Shown here piece after piece: positions 32,001 to 39,969 of a DNA stretch of 64,000 nt. The DNA comes from Cydia pomonella (taxonomy: Eukaryota; Arthropoda; Insecta; Lepidoptera; Tortricidae). The stretch covers positions 6,504,019 through 6,568,018 of the forward strand of contig NC_084705.1 in the NCBI RefSeq assembly GCF_033807575.1, given 5' to 3'. Made by a program: the position numbers and the translations under genes. Below the pieces are notes generated by a model. The model saw only the letters and a program-made list of their open reading frames with translations. It did no database searches and was not told the origin of the DNA. The number at the start of each line of letters is the position of its first letter. The first letter of the stretch is position 1.

Positions 32001-34124
32001 TCCTCAAAAGAGGTGGTTGTTTATGAAAATAAGGCCAATAAATAATTTTCAACTTATTATTAAATTATATTTGAGGCCAACTACGTCCTAGTCGGTGGCC
32101 TTAGGTTTGGAACACGGCAAAGATTTTGTGTAAGTAACTAACATGAAAAATGTTAGATGCAGTTTTGTGCAGCGTTTTCTTAGTCATTTTTTTTTTTACA
32201 GAAAATAGAAGCTCTTAAGAGGCTATACGTGCGAATAGAGGACATTGACCTGTTAGCTGGCATAATGAGCGAGAACCACATGCCTGACACATACGTTGGC
32301 CCTACACTGTTCTGTATTATGACGAAACAGCTACAGCTGTATAGATACGCCGACCGATTCTGGTTCGAGAGGGGCCATCAATTCCACAGTTTTACTTTAC
32401 GTAAGTTCATTTAAGGTATCACCCATGAATAAATGCATAGTTACTCATAGGTAGATACTAAATATAGACAGAACAATAGTCAGACACGAGGAAACTGTAG
32501 AAAATATTTATGTTGTTCATACTTATGTTCTTACCTAATTAACATTTATCTTTAACAAACGTACGCTACTAGCAAAAAAAAAACTTTTAAACTGTACATT
32601 TGCCCGATGGCAAAGCTTGATTACCGTTTAAACCCAATTCGCGACTGACACCAATTTGTTCGAGTCGCACTATTTCACCGATGCATTGTTTGTATTGTCA
32701 ATAAAAAACGTTAAATTTATTCACAGCTCAATTGCACGAGGTCAGGAAGACTAACATTGCCCGTTTCGCGTGTGACAACGCGGATGCGATCAAGTTCATT
32801 CAGCCGCATGCGTTCGAACTTGTCGGGCCTCAGTGAGTATACATAATAAATGAATCAAGCAACTAATATCATCATCATTACGTCATTTTTATTATACATT
32901 TAATAATTTTAGTTGGTCGGATTACTACTTATCTTCGCCACTACAATCGATAATCGTGCGTCCCTATGATTGCGCGTTCCTACGACTATGGCTACAATCT
33001 TTCGCAATGAAAGAGATCAGTAATCGCGTTTTAAGTTTAATAGACCTGTTCCGCTGTTTGAATACTAATTACATGTTAAATTGTAATTAATAGGAATATG
33101 TAATCTTGGTGATTTAAATTATATGTTTTTTGTTCTTATATTATTTAGCAATCAACACATGCCCTGTACTCATATACCTGGTTTGGATATCAACAAGTGG
33201 AAGGACAACAGTTGTTATAACGATAAACATCATTACTCCACTAATGAAGAAAGCAAGCAAGGGGTTTATGACGGAAACAATTTATTTCATAATAAAGAAG
33301 AAAACCAAGTAGAATGGGCTGTACATAATAATAGTAACATCGAAAATAAAAATATTCAGCCTTTTCCAAAACAAGTAAATATCAACGGTGGAGTTGCTTG
33401 GCCAATGATAAAGAATACTAAAAAAGATGGTTTAAATGAACAAGTTCTACAATGGTCTATGAATTTGAATAATGAAAATAATAACGGGAGACAAAATACT
33501 ATAAAAGAACATAAAGAAACTTTGCATCGTACTTCATTTGAAAATACCGGTCAACAAAAAGAAGAAATGTCACTTCTAGTAAGTAAACCTGGACCTAATT
33601 CAGACCATTGGACTATAAATAAATACGGAAAATTTGAAGGTACGGTCTACGGCCCCAATAAAAAACACCATGAATCTGAATTTTTGGCATTAAAATATTC
33701 TATGGACGACACTGACGAAGACAATCACCACAACAACAACTACAAAATGCAAAATAACGATAAATATGACGATTGGCCCATCAAAAACAAACATCACAAT
33801 GTTAATGGCCCGATACTGCATAGTCATCAAAGTGAATTCAATTATTTGGCATTGAAGCATTCTATAAATGATAATAATCGTAACTATGGAGAGAAAACTA
33901 TTGACGACGGTAATCATGAAGGAGAAAAGAATCGCCATACAACGAAATATGATATTGATAAGCTCGTCAAAAACGTCCACGACCATAATAATGCATGGAT
34001 AAACAGACATCAGCTGCCAATGAATCCTTATAATTTGAATGGTCAGATATTTGCTAGTACTGGTCATCTAACAAATTCCGCGGGCCTTTCACCATTATTA
34101 CCGGGTTTTGTACCTGTTCAGTAG
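22936..34124 (+). CDS. Secreted animal haem peroxidase-like protein, 12 exons, probably catalytically degenerate
   Basis: Coding exons join 22936-23066, 24608-24747, 24846-25016, 25271-25458, 26704-27520, 27652-27852, 28237-28381, 28858-29014, 29793-29960, 32202-32400, 32727-32832 and 33149-34124. The sum is 3399 nt, in frame, 1132 residues plus stop, with GT-AG borders and matching phases. Seen: a signal peptide (residues 1 to about 20), then haem-peroxidase landmarks LPSARRV, TPLIDLSTIYG (215-225), REHNRLA (503-509), IRYFHTML (586-593), QRGRD (671-675), DRFWFERG and a C-terminal cysteine segment to about residue 830. Family knowledge: such proteins oxidise halides or tyrosines through a haem held by a proximal His. 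Here the distal Asp-His pair and the catalytic Arg/Glu segment are changed or missing, while the proximal His (590) and the calcium ligands remain. A 170-residue Asn/Met/Leu-rich insert sits at about 253-422 and a 300-residue hydrophilic tail follows residue 830. Inferred: a secreted pseudo-enzyme with a binding or structural role, related to insect chorion-type peroxidases. Confidence 0.9.
23104..23253. mobile_element. MITE in intron 1
   Basis: Terminal repeats: GGGCCATCCCACACCAGCGT at the left, and on the opposite strand at the right GTGCCACCTCACACTAGCGT. Its core (CAACTCTAAGGCAGCTGCTC, GCGCAACTGCGCAGTGACG) is related to a stretch at 2600-2680, so at least two copies occur in the window. 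Confidence 0.7.
24075..24427 (-). mobile_element. tRNA-derived SINE (family 3), near full length
   Basis: On the minus strand the head (near 24420) reads GGCCTGCCGGTAAGAGCGTG (A-box type), then GGTCGCGGGTTCAAGC (B box), about 35 bp apart, followed by about 250 bp of body. Fragments of the body recur on the + strand at 15213-15262 and 16467-16512. Confidence 0.75.
24608..24747 (+). CDS. Peroxidase-like gene exon 2: N-terminal edge of the haem-peroxidase domain
   Basis: The acceptor is a T-rich tract ending TATAG and the donor is G|GTGAAT (phase 1). It encodes residues 44-91. The run DGTCNNYHFPTRGSARGPYL matches the family pattern DGsCNN...P.wG.....frRLL that opens the catalytic domain, and PDYAN matches P.YaDG. 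Three cysteines (46, 53, 65) are likely disulphide partners. Confidence 0.9.
24846..25016 (+). CDS. Peroxidase-like gene exon 3: distal haem segment, altered
   Basis: Residues 91-148. The acceptor is TTTTCAG. The donor is T|GTAAGT at 25017, a full consensus that also gives the phase 1 needed by exon 4; GT sites at 24995 and 24999 are weaker, and the first would put exon 4 out of frame. LPSARRVRTTL matches LPSaR.vs..l. The segment FTIGAYHYLEFIHLDVS (124-140 region) aligns without gaps with the family's ...mQWGQfLDHDlt. Gln91, Asp94 and His95 of myeloperoxidase correspond to Glu135, His138 and Leu139, while the calcium ligand Asp96 is kept as Asp140. Confidence 0.92.
25271..25458 (+). CDS. Peroxidase-like gene exon 4: Cys-pair and P-x-D-D-P segment
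   Basis: Residues 148-210, acceptor TTCAG, donor CAG|GTAATC, phase 0. It contains Cys-Cys, then a PILVPNDDPYL stretch matching the family's ...CfPI.iP.dDP, then RCLNFSRA matching C..F.Rs, and ends TYTPEQ in place of the usual ...REQ.N. It is colinear with insect peroxidases and carries no obvious defect. Confidence 0.92.
25459..26703 (+). other. Intron 4 of the peroxidase-like gene
   Basis: GTAATC...TTTTAG, 1245 bp. It contains a palindromic MITE at 25867-26054 and, from about 26170, an ACAGGGTGACCTTAGCCATT-type dispersed repeat. An open frame at 26340-26633 is not conserved in composition with the gene and is not called. Confidence 0.75.
25867..26054. mobile_element. Palindromic MITE, copy 2 (intron 4)
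   Basis: Ends GTACCACTAGTGTAAA and, inverted, TTTACACTAAGGGTAC. Both arms contain ACGTGACGTACGCGTTTGCG and its reverse complement around a centre GCGCGCCAAGCGGGACGTTT. It is about 85% alike to the copy at 4345-4535. Confidence 0.85.
26704..27520 (+). CDS. Peroxidase-like gene exon 5: calcium loop plus long Asn/Met/Leu repeat insert
   Basis: Residues 211-483; the long exon (817 nt) carries an extra domain. It opens INLQTPLIDLSTIYG, matching the family's calcium loop TSFVDaS.vYGs with Thr215, Asp219 and Ser221 kept. After YRSFRYVP comes about 170 residues foreign to the family, rich in Met, Leu, Asn and Gln, with five tandem 11-residue units of pattern xLNPxxLxNLx and ten N-glycosylation sequons. 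The insert stops at four arginines (419-422). Three more sequons follow in the return to family sequence. The donor TTTG|GTAAGT is strong (phase 1). Confidence 0.9.
27136..27300 (+). repeat. Five tandem 33-bp coding units (11-residue repeats) inside exon 5
   Basis: Five consecutive 11-residue units occur at residues 355-409: MLNSQMLNNLA, VLNPERLGNLN, LTNQQMLENLS, KLNPEMLANLI and NLNPRLLGNLG. Consensus is hydrophobic-Leu-Asn-Pro-x-x-Leu-x-Asn-Leu-x. Weaker units precede them from genomic 26884 (LMDPAVLANLT, MLNQQMSNSSM and others). Spacing of Leu and Asn is regular, as in solenoid-type folds, but no named repeat family is assigned. Confidence 0.85.
27652..27852 (+). CDS. Peroxidase-like gene exon 6: REHNRLA helix, catalytic Arg/Glu segment lacking
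   Basis: Residues 483-550, acceptor TACAG, donor G|GTAAGT (phase 1). MREHNRLARAL and LNPCWKDDRLF match the strongly conserved REHNRiA..L..lnPhWdDErLf block, and LLPKILG matches W.P.iLG. Just upstream, where relatives read AGDxRxxExxxLxxxHTL, this exon reads AGNFDLRTTTFAIFF. It is about four residues shorter, and no Arg or Glu stands in the place of myeloperoxidase Arg239 and Glu242. Confidence 0.92.
28237..28381 (+). CDS. Peroxidase-like gene exon 7: proximal histidine segment
   Basis: Residues 550-598, acceptor TTCATAG, donor AA|GTAATT (phase 2). GLISEHVQYVTAYDESAVPL matches the family's linker ...Y...YdpsvdPsI. IRYFHTML matches fRfGHs/T.i: Arg587 and His590 align with myeloperoxidase Arg333 and proximal His336, with the intervening Gly replaced by Phe. 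Confidence 0.92.
28858..29014 (+). CDS. Peroxidase-like gene exon 8: linker before the QRGRD helix
   Basis: Residues 598-650, acceptor TTTTTAG, donor GAG|GTGAGA (phase 0). It carries KLYDEKYHYDREFSVSNTTF and ends RIDDIQDPE, in the place where relatives read GL..qp.q..D. Similarity to the family is weak here, as is usual for this segment. Frame and phase are consistent with exon 7, and it has no stop. Confidence 0.82.
29015..29792 (+). other. Intron 8, with a perfect 24-bp foldback
   Basis: The donor GTGAGA is followed 41 bp later by an exact inverted repeat: arms 29056-29079 and 29083-29106, 3-nt loop. The rest is AT-rich with no recognisable element or exon. Confidence 0.75.
29793..29960 (+). 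CDS. Peroxidase-like gene exon 9: QRGRD helix
   Basis: Residues 651-706. DLPSLDIQRGRDLGVRGYNDYRHICG matches the family's DLaa.NIQRGRDHGlp.YN.yR..CG with two changes: the Asn that hydrogen-bonds the proximal His is Asp669, and the His after RD is Leu676. The acceptor AAG at 29791-29792 gives the required phase 0. A better-looking TTTCAG seven bases downstream would be out of frame with exon 8, so the exact start is uncertain. The donor is GAG|GTATTT. The frame continues open to 30167 into the intron, but that extension has no family similarity. Confidence 0.85.
30237..30377. mobile_element. MITE with GTGACTGC termini
   Basis: GGGTGACTGCTATAAATATT...CTCCATAGTAATTGGTCACT at the left is mirrored by GCTAATTACTATGGAGGTG and ATAACTATGGCAGTCACTTT at the right: about 40-bp imperfect inverted repeats, 141 bp in all. 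Confidence 0.7.
30603..31440 (+). pseudogene. Broken Tc1/mariner-type transposase relic
   Basis: Frame 30603-31100 reads an N-terminal helix-turn-helix (NVTKKFIYRTIKQYND), the linker motif RPRSGRPRQ, a second HTH (MKIPPRTMSRIIKQD) and NILFTDEKNFTV, the first catalytic Asp of mariner elements. A stop follows at 31098. Similarity continues in other frames: IYAHTSQEASENVPRIERAH, VMVWWG, SYEGVTELHFCEQG, and DSAPAHKAKTTQRW, the second Asp region, near 31340. The third catalytic segment (SPDLNPLD type) is not found after VEDW. Several frameshifts and stops show it is dead. Terminal repeats were not identified. Confidence 0.85.
32202..32400 (+). CDS. Peroxidase-like gene exon 10: DIDLLAG / GPTLFCIM / DRFWFERG
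   Basis: Residues 707-773, acceptor with a long T run ending ACAG, donor C|GTAAGT (phase 1). LKRLYVRIEDIDLLAGIMSE matches L..lYgsvdDiDLwvGg.aE, YVGPTLFCIMTKQL matches lvGPTf.Cii..QF, and RYADRFWFERG matches R.gDRFWyE. It is well conserved, so the structural core is retained. Confidence 0.93.
32727..32832 (+). CDS. Peroxidase-like gene exon 11: C-terminal helix and CDN segment
   Basis: Residues 773-808, acceptor TTCACAG, donor CA|GTGAGT (phase 2). FTLPQLHEVRKTNIARFACDNAD matches FT..QL.eIrk.slarilCdn.d of the family, followed by IKFIQPHAFEL matching i..iq..aF. It joins exon 12 in phase to give the terminal N..vpC..lP.lDLs.W pattern. Confidence 0.93.
33149..34124 (+). CDS. Peroxidase-like gene exon 12: end of domain plus 300-residue hydrophilic tail
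   Basis: Residues 808-1132 and stop TAG. The first 23 residues (HMPCTHIPGLDINKWKDNSC) close the peroxidase domain. Relatives normally stop soon after the Trp. Here about 300 residues follow, dominated by Asn, His, Lys, Asp and Glu, almost without Cys, and so probably disordered or metal-binding. Visible internal repeats: HHESEFLALKYSMDD and SHQSEFNYLALKHSIND, and six Trp motifs (WAVHNN, WPMIKN, WSMNLN, WTINKY, WPIKNK, WINRHQ). The last residues are hydrophobic (LSPLLPGFVPVQ). The frame is open throughout. Confidence 0.88.
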
Positions 34125-34208
34125 TCTTAACTATACAACCTATCTCAATCCGAAAATGTCATTCACGAAGCTAACTCCTAATTATTAATAATACGCTTCC
34201 TTGCTGAC

Positions 34209-34296
34209 ATATTATACGCCACAGTGTCAAAGATAATACTTAACACTTAACTGATTAAGTGTTAAGTATTATCTTTGACACTGTGGCGTATAATAT
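34209..34296. repeat. Perfect inverted repeat, 42-bp arms, 4-nt loop
   Basis: Arms 34209-34250 and 34255-34296 are exact reverse complements, separated by CTGA. It begins 85 bp after the peroxidase-like stop and before a candidate poly(A) signal at 34369, so it would lie in the 3' UTR of the transcript. It could be a young foldback element or a double-stranded RNA source. Confidence 0.9.
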
Positions 34297-34368
34297 TCAT
34301 GATAATATATGCATTTTTAAAATCAGATTACGGAAAGCAAAAAAAAAAAAAAACACAAACGCCATACG

Positions 34369-34374
34369 AATAAA
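34369..34374 (+). terminator. Candidate poly(A) signal of the peroxidase-like gene
   Basis: AATAAA lies 245 bp after the stop codon, preceded by a 14-base A run (about 34339-34353). A second AATAAA lies at 34442. Which one is used cannot be told from sequence. Confidence 0.4.
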
Positions 34375-34469
34375 TAATGTGAACTAACTCAAAATTCGAC
34401 TGTATTTTGACAGTTTTTTATTAATACTTATTTATAAACGAAATAAATGTCATATACAAAAGAAAAATG

Positions 34470-34570
34470 ACCAAGGCCTGCAGTGCCCGGGCCTGGAATC
34501 GAAGCAGCGTCCTCCGTTAATGCGACAGATGCCTGAACCGCTCGGCCACCTGGGCTCGGTAGCATGGGTC
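34470..34570 (-). mobile_element. tRNA-derived SINE fragment (family 2)
   Basis: On the minus strand a tRNA-like head reads GGTGGCCGAGCGGTTCAGGC (A box) and then GCTTCGATTCCAGG (B box). The paired acceptor stem and anticodon structure of a working tRNA is missing. A related copy is at 18291 on the + strand. Short AT-rich sequence follows the head, as in SINEs. Confidence 0.6.
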
Positions 34571-34922
34571 AGAATTTCCAAGTATATGACAATTACAATA
34601 AATGTTTCTAATTCAGACAATGAACATGATTAAGCGTGACGTATAGTTTCATGATTAATAATAGAATTAAATTGTACTTATTGTAAATAACGCTTTCAAA
34701 GAAGTAAATTCCCTTGTAGGTACTAATTTAATATTTGACTCTTTATTGATGCGATGTAATAATTAAATCAAGCCGCATTAAGTATTGTAAAAAATGTCCT
34801 TGTGGCAGGTTATCTCTACTACTGTGTTAGACTGTGAAGTGCATACTAACATTTTCACTTCCAATCTCTTCAGATGAATGTCGAGAATTGCCGAGTGTCA
34901 AAGTGGGAATAATCGTACTAAT

Positions 34923-35585
34923 CAGGGTGTTTGGTGCAAAACCCTGTTTTTCTTGATTAAAACTTGAAACTTGGCACAGTTGTTCCTTAGACCCCATAGA
35001 CTTCAAAAACCAAGCAATTTAATTTTGACAATAAAAAAAATCACACTTGAAAAATTAGATTTTTTTAATTGCAGCTTTTTTATATACCAGAAATGATTTT
35101 TTACGTTATTTATTTATTGGACATTGATACTTAATATGACCTATTAGCAAACCGGGATCTATTAGATTTTTTTGGATGAACCCAATAAGGTAGTTATACC
35201 ACCCCCCTCTCGGCCCTCAGAGCGGGCTACCGATCTAAAACGGCTTATTACAAGCATTTATTTAGTTTCACCTGTCCCGTTGTCTGTCTGTCGGTCTGTA
35301 ATCAAATCTCGCAAGTTAAATTCAATCAAAACAATTTTAAATGACATTTGCATATTGTGTGGGCGTTTGGTAGGTATATAGACCAAATACAAACTCTATA
35401 AACCGCAATAAAAAACGTAAACAAATAAATATTTTCGCAACGCAAATGCTGTGTTCTACAGCAAAGACATGTAAATTACCGTTCCTATTATTTTATTTTA
35501 ATATTAGGAACAACTGCGCCAAGTTTCGTGCTTTAATCAAGAAAAGTAAGGTTCGACGTTTTTTGTTGGATACCAGTACCCATAC
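34923..35585. mobile_element. Non-autonomous DNA transposon (MITE), about 600 bp
   Basis: Imperfect terminal inverted repeats of about 40 bp: 34947-34986 and 35507-35546 share TTTTTCTTGATTAAAAC... and ...AACTTGGCRCAGTTGTTCC in opposite orientation, with about 5 differences. Weaker similarity extends outward, so the outer limits are approximate. No transposase frame is inside. Confidence 0.7.
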
Positions 35586-35732
35586 ACCGATTTTAAAAGA
35601 CACATTCCTTATACTGTGATCATACTCATACTGGGTTAAGGAGTGTAATGAATGGTGATAAAATAAATACCTTGATTAAAATATTTTGTGTTTATTTCTA
35701 ACTCACAAATTATTCATTTCTATTTTTTATAG

Positions 35733-35869
35733 ATAATGATTATACAATTAAGAGAGTTGGTCAAAGGCGCCTAGCACTTCAAAAATTATCCGCGGCTGCG
35801 ATGTCCATAGGTCAGAACATAGCTCGGCTACTGGGCGGCTTGGTGACTTTTTCTTTAGTATTTATATGA
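35733..35869 (+). CDS. Exon-like segment with hydrophobic C-terminus; gene unassigned
   Basis: A strong acceptor (T-rich tract ending TATAG at 35732) opens a frame needing one upstream base (phase 1). It reads NDYTIKRVGQRRLALQKLSA..., then SAAAMSIGQNIARLLGG and LLGGLVTFSLVFI before TGA at 35867. A small-residue cluster, spacer and hydrophobic end resemble a GPI-anchor signal. Alternatively it is internal, ending at the phase-1 donor ATAG|GTCAGA (35810) and joining the segment at 36048. The upstream partner is unknown; a phase-1 donor such as peroxidase exon 10 would fit but is not shown. Confidence 0.35.
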
Positions 35870-36047
35870 AATATATTCTAGTGGGCTCATAAAATACATC
35901 TATGTTCCAAATATATAGCTTATAGTTTTCTAGTAAAATAGCTGCGCCGTCAGTAAAATGGTGGACCTCAGTTTCTAAACGGGTAGAATTCTGAATTTGT
36001 TAAATTTAATTAATGCTGTAGTTATTTCGATTTCATATATTTTACAG

Positions 36048-36169
36048 CTTTGGTACGATCAGTAGATTTCGATGTAAAGGAAGCATTCGTCAAAATATAC
36101 AATGAACCCGAAAATGGACCAATGACTGAATTTCATTTTGATTGCACAAAGGATTGCACGACCGCTTGA
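36048..36169 (+). CDS. Terminal exon-like segment, 39 residues; gene unassigned
   Basis: The acceptor TATTTTACAG is followed by a phase-1 frame LVRSVDFDVKEAFVKIYN then EPENGPMTEFHFDCTKDCTTA and TGA at 36167. The acidic, Cys-containing peptide looks coding, and a poly(A) signal lies 115 bp downstream. It can be read as the last exon after 35733-35810 (phase compatible), either of the peroxidase-like gene by alternative splicing or of a separate short gene. The family is not recognised. Confidence 0.4.
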
Positions 36170-36283
36170 ATACCTACAGCGTGTAAATTCCGAACGAGAT
36201 TACCATTTCTGAAATCAGTGGTTAAGATGACATGTGTTGTTGATTATTTCTTTTTGAACAGCTTTTAAACGGAATAACTATAA

Positions 36284-36294
36284 AATAAAATAAA
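36284..36294 (+). terminator. Poly(A) signal (two overlapping AATAAA)
   Basis: AATAAA occurs at 36284-36289 and 36289-36294, followed by a TG-rich stretch about 30 bp later (GGTGTTTGTG). It supports a + strand transcript ending near 36.31 kb after the exon-like segment at 36048. Confidence 0.5.
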
Positions 36295-36417
36295 TATGTT
36301 TAATGAAAAGTGCTTTATGGTGTTTGTGAATGTAATACGAGTGTTATATATCGCATGCACGTTGAGGTTATCAACCGCCTTAATTAGTTAGGTAGAGTTA
36401 GACCAAGCTAAGTTGGG

Positions 36418-36532
36418 AGCGATTTTGATAGCACAGACTATGTAAGTGTTAAATAAATGCCATTATTTTTCATTGAAGTTTGACGTTTAAAAAATGTCAC
36501 TTGCCTATTCTGTGCTATCAAAATCGCTGCCA
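36418..36532. mobile_element. MITE with GCGATTTTGATAGCACA termini
   Basis: AGCGATTTTGATAGCACA near the left end is inverted as TGTGCTATCAAAATCGCT at the right end, about 110 bp apart. A related single end (ACGATTTTGATAGCACACG) occurs at 19715, so this is a dispersed family. Confidence 0.6.
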
Positions 36533-37469
36533 TGAGTAAATAAATTGTATAAAATATTTAAAAGCATTACGAGTACACAGATCGCGAACACAATTTAAAA
36601 TATACTTACGAAATATTTTTGGCAGAACTCGCAAGCATTTAACTACGTGAAACATTTTACTTTAGAGATTTTTTGGATGAAAGCTGGAAATCACTACTTA
36701 CTTTTATGAGATAAATAGGTGCACATGTTTATTAACTAATTGCCTTTTTTCTTTTGAATAAATAAAGGATTTATACCTTTAAAGCATTTTTTTGGGTTGA
36801 TTAACATTTTTAAAGTATCCGAAATGGTTCTGTTTTTATGGTTAGCAGTTTAAACACAAAGAAAATCGGACCAAGAGCATGACGAGCCATGCTCAGTGAC
36901 CGTCCGTTCCATAGTTGCCCGTCCTTGGCTCTACGCGCACGTAAACAGAGGAAATCATGCTTTTTTTATGACAAATTAAAACCGTCTGAAACGAACATGT
37001 GCAAAATAGTATATCGCTATTAGAAACCTTATTTTTAAGACTAAATTCATATACATTTGACCTACCTATCTGCCTTACATGTAAATAAATATTTTCTGAT
37101 CCCATTGCATTTGCGCCGTGCCTAGTCTTTCAAATTAAGGAGTCCACTTTAACCCGAGCATTTCTCAGCTGCAGTCCGAGATCTCCGCGGTAATGAAATA
37201 AATTAAAAAAGCTACTGGCTAGTGCAACGGTGCTCATTTATTCAACACGGAAAGACCTAAAGTAATTTCCAGAAGGAAAATTAAAAAGAAACGAGCTTAT
37301 CTTGGCGAACCCTCGGCGCAATTACAGCGGGACTAAACAAGTTTAGTTCCTTTTTTACCTTGAGTTGATACTTCAGTTTTCATGTTTCGCCAAAATAAAA
37401 TGAATATAAGTACTGGTGAGATGGAAACTAGGATTATAGTTCGTTTTTTAGCTCACTACAGCAAAAACA

Positions 37470-37750
37470 ATCAATCAATCAAATATTTATTCAGCAAATA
37501 GATCACAGGGGCACTTTTACATGTCAAATTCTTACAAGCAATAAAAAAAATACAATTACAAATATGGAATCAATATATGGAATCAATTTCGAATTAAAAA
37601 ACTATGATAAGAAAAATACAAACAACAAATAAGTACTAAAATTCTTTAGAGATCTAAAAGTTTCAAAAGATAGAATTTTAAAAAGAACGTATATTAAATT
37701 ATCCTTAGAGATATAAAGGGTCTCCAAGACTTAAATTCTTATATAAATAA
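37470..37750 (-). mobile_element. Non-LTR element 3' end, copy 2
   Basis: CAATCAATCAATCAAATATT tail, then ATTTATTCAGCAAATAGATC, CACAGGGGCACTTTTACATG, TTCTTTAGAGATCTAAAAG and TTAAATTCTTATATAAATAA, all in the same order as 8563-8900. Confidence 0.7.
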
Positions 37751-39969
37751 TAGGAAGGACTATGATTTTAGCAGTCTATGTGTGTGGGTATCTCATGTTA
37801 TGTGTTCCACATTAGCGTTAGAACTAATCACCCGGTTTTGACTTTGAATGTAACGATTTTTATGATGTTTTGATAACAGGTTTAAGCATAAGCTAAAATT
37901 ATATATTTACTTATTCATTTAACCATATTATATTCTGTAAAATACGACGAAACTTCGACTCCTTATTACTTGCCTCATATGAAACTACGGCCAAACATAC
38001 CCAATTAAAGCACCCTTCTCACCTTTCGTTCAAGAGAACACATAAATTCCACACACAAGTAAGATGACCGCATGTCGACCTGACCTTTCTGACTCATCAG
38101 TACACAGTGAAATGCTGAACTAAGGCACATAAAATTTACGACTGTTTTGCCTACTTATTATGTAAGCCCTAGGAATTCGGCAAGTTTCTTTTGCTAGTCG
38201 AAGGTGGTTGGTCTCAGATGTTGCTTGAAAAATAGATCAAGTTAATCTGTGTTCAATTTCAGATCTAGCGAATAAGTATGCCGCGAATCGCATAAGTATG
38301 ATCCGTTCCGCGTGCGTAACAATAGCTCTGCACGTCACATAAAAAAAATCGCGGGGTCTCGGCTAACGTCACTTGCGGGAACGCTGCGACTGAATCTTGC
38401 CCGCGAGATAGACTACTGTTCCCTCTCTAACAATTACAGATAGTAAAAGGCGGATAGTCTATTTCGCTTGCGAGATGTTGTCGCGGCACCTTTGTGCTAA
38501 GCCCAGTGGATGCATATTTAAAATTTTGCTACATAACTAAGCTGTGCCATTAATAAAACGATATAGGAAGTGATATGAGAGATAGTACTCTGCTGTTAGT
38601 TTTTTGTTTACCATTACAGTATATAATCATACATAGGTAAGTTACGTTGGAGTTTTTAAGTAAAGTCCATAAAATACCGTCATAAAACACCATACGAAAT
38701 CTCGCAAAAAACGACATGGAATCTGTCCCAAACAATTCACTTCATAGCCGCGTCATCAGCAACATATGGGCACGATAAAATGTTTCGGGTCACCATACCG
38801 AAAATAATATTCATGTGAAGAAAGCCTAACGACCAGAATCACTTTCAACCCTAGATGTAATCCCTCGCCGCGTCAACATACATTGCTGTCTACATCAAGA
38901 TTATAAATCATAGAAGCTCCATCCGGCAAGCGATATAGGTGAACAAATCGGTAGAGTAGAAATATTTTTGAATGTTGTTATTAAATAAAACGTTGTGTTG
39001 TGAATTGGTACGAGGTGAGTAACACATGTGTCCTTAGAAGTTCCGATGCTAAAGTAACTCTGACAGGCTTTTAGGGGCAGCCGTTGCCCAACCACCCTTA
39101 AAACCCATGCAAAAGAACAATCAAACGACGACTATAAACGTCATTTACCCTTGTCAGATGAAGAGTAGACTGACGGCGAAAACATCAAGTTTAATTAACA
39201 ATAAAAGCGTACTGATTGCATTATTTTCCGTTTAGCGCCTGAATAACGAATTAAAGTGATTGTCTTAGGCAATTGCGAATCTTGACAGCTTGACAGACCT
39301 TTAGTTAAATTTGACATAAAATTGTTATTCGACGCGATCGCTACGAAACGCTTATTATATTATTTAAATTCTGTTGCTCGTTAGTTCGTACCGACATTCA
39401 ATTTGCTGATTTTTTACATAAGGTAAGGTACCTAAATCTATTTTTTTTTTATAAAATGGATGCCTTCGTACTTCGTATATGAATACATGTCAAATTAAAT
39501 AAATAAAGTATGATGTACACACACCTACCTACAACTAAACATAAAACCTGGTTATCAATGTAGCAATTTATTGAAAATCGGGGTTGGCAGGGAACCCTAA
39601 CTTCGCCATTGGTGTCCAACTTCGCCCAAGTAGAATATAATAAGAACACTGTTACCGAGAAATAGATATCCATTGAATTCAAAATCAAGAGAGCTGCATA
39701 AAAATAGTTTAAAAGAAAAAATAAACTAAATAATATAACTTACTCGTATCTTAGCTACCCGACCCCAACGTCGCCTACTTTATTTTATTATGATTATTAT
39801 ATTAAAACTTATTCCAAATTATAAATGTTGAATACGCTTATGAATCCTATGAAACAATTTTAAAGCGATATTATAATTTCGAGTGACGGCATAATTGATA
39901 ACGGGATTACCTACATAATTATGTAATCTATGATACCTTTGCTTTAGGATATAGATATATTATACATAT

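Larger units (their letters stand above)
29961..32201 (+). other. Intron 9, host of a MITE and a mariner relic
   Basis: 2241 bp, GTATTT...TTTACAG. It carries a 140-bp MITE at 30237-30377 and a broken mariner-type transposase at about 30600-31440. Its length relative to the other introns is explained by these insertions. Confidence 0.75.
36310..39969. other. Gene-free stretch
   Basis: Holds a MITE (36418-36532), a non-LTR end (37470-37750) and a less AT-rich patch at 38260-38520 that could not be assigned. Short frames (36893, 38550, 38901, 39449) lack any coding support. Confidence 0.5.

Noticed and set aside
33690..34067. 125-residue minus-strand frame opposite exon 12
   Set aside because: A shadow of the Asn/His-rich coding strand: its Val/Ile-rich composition is the complement of AAY/CAY codons.
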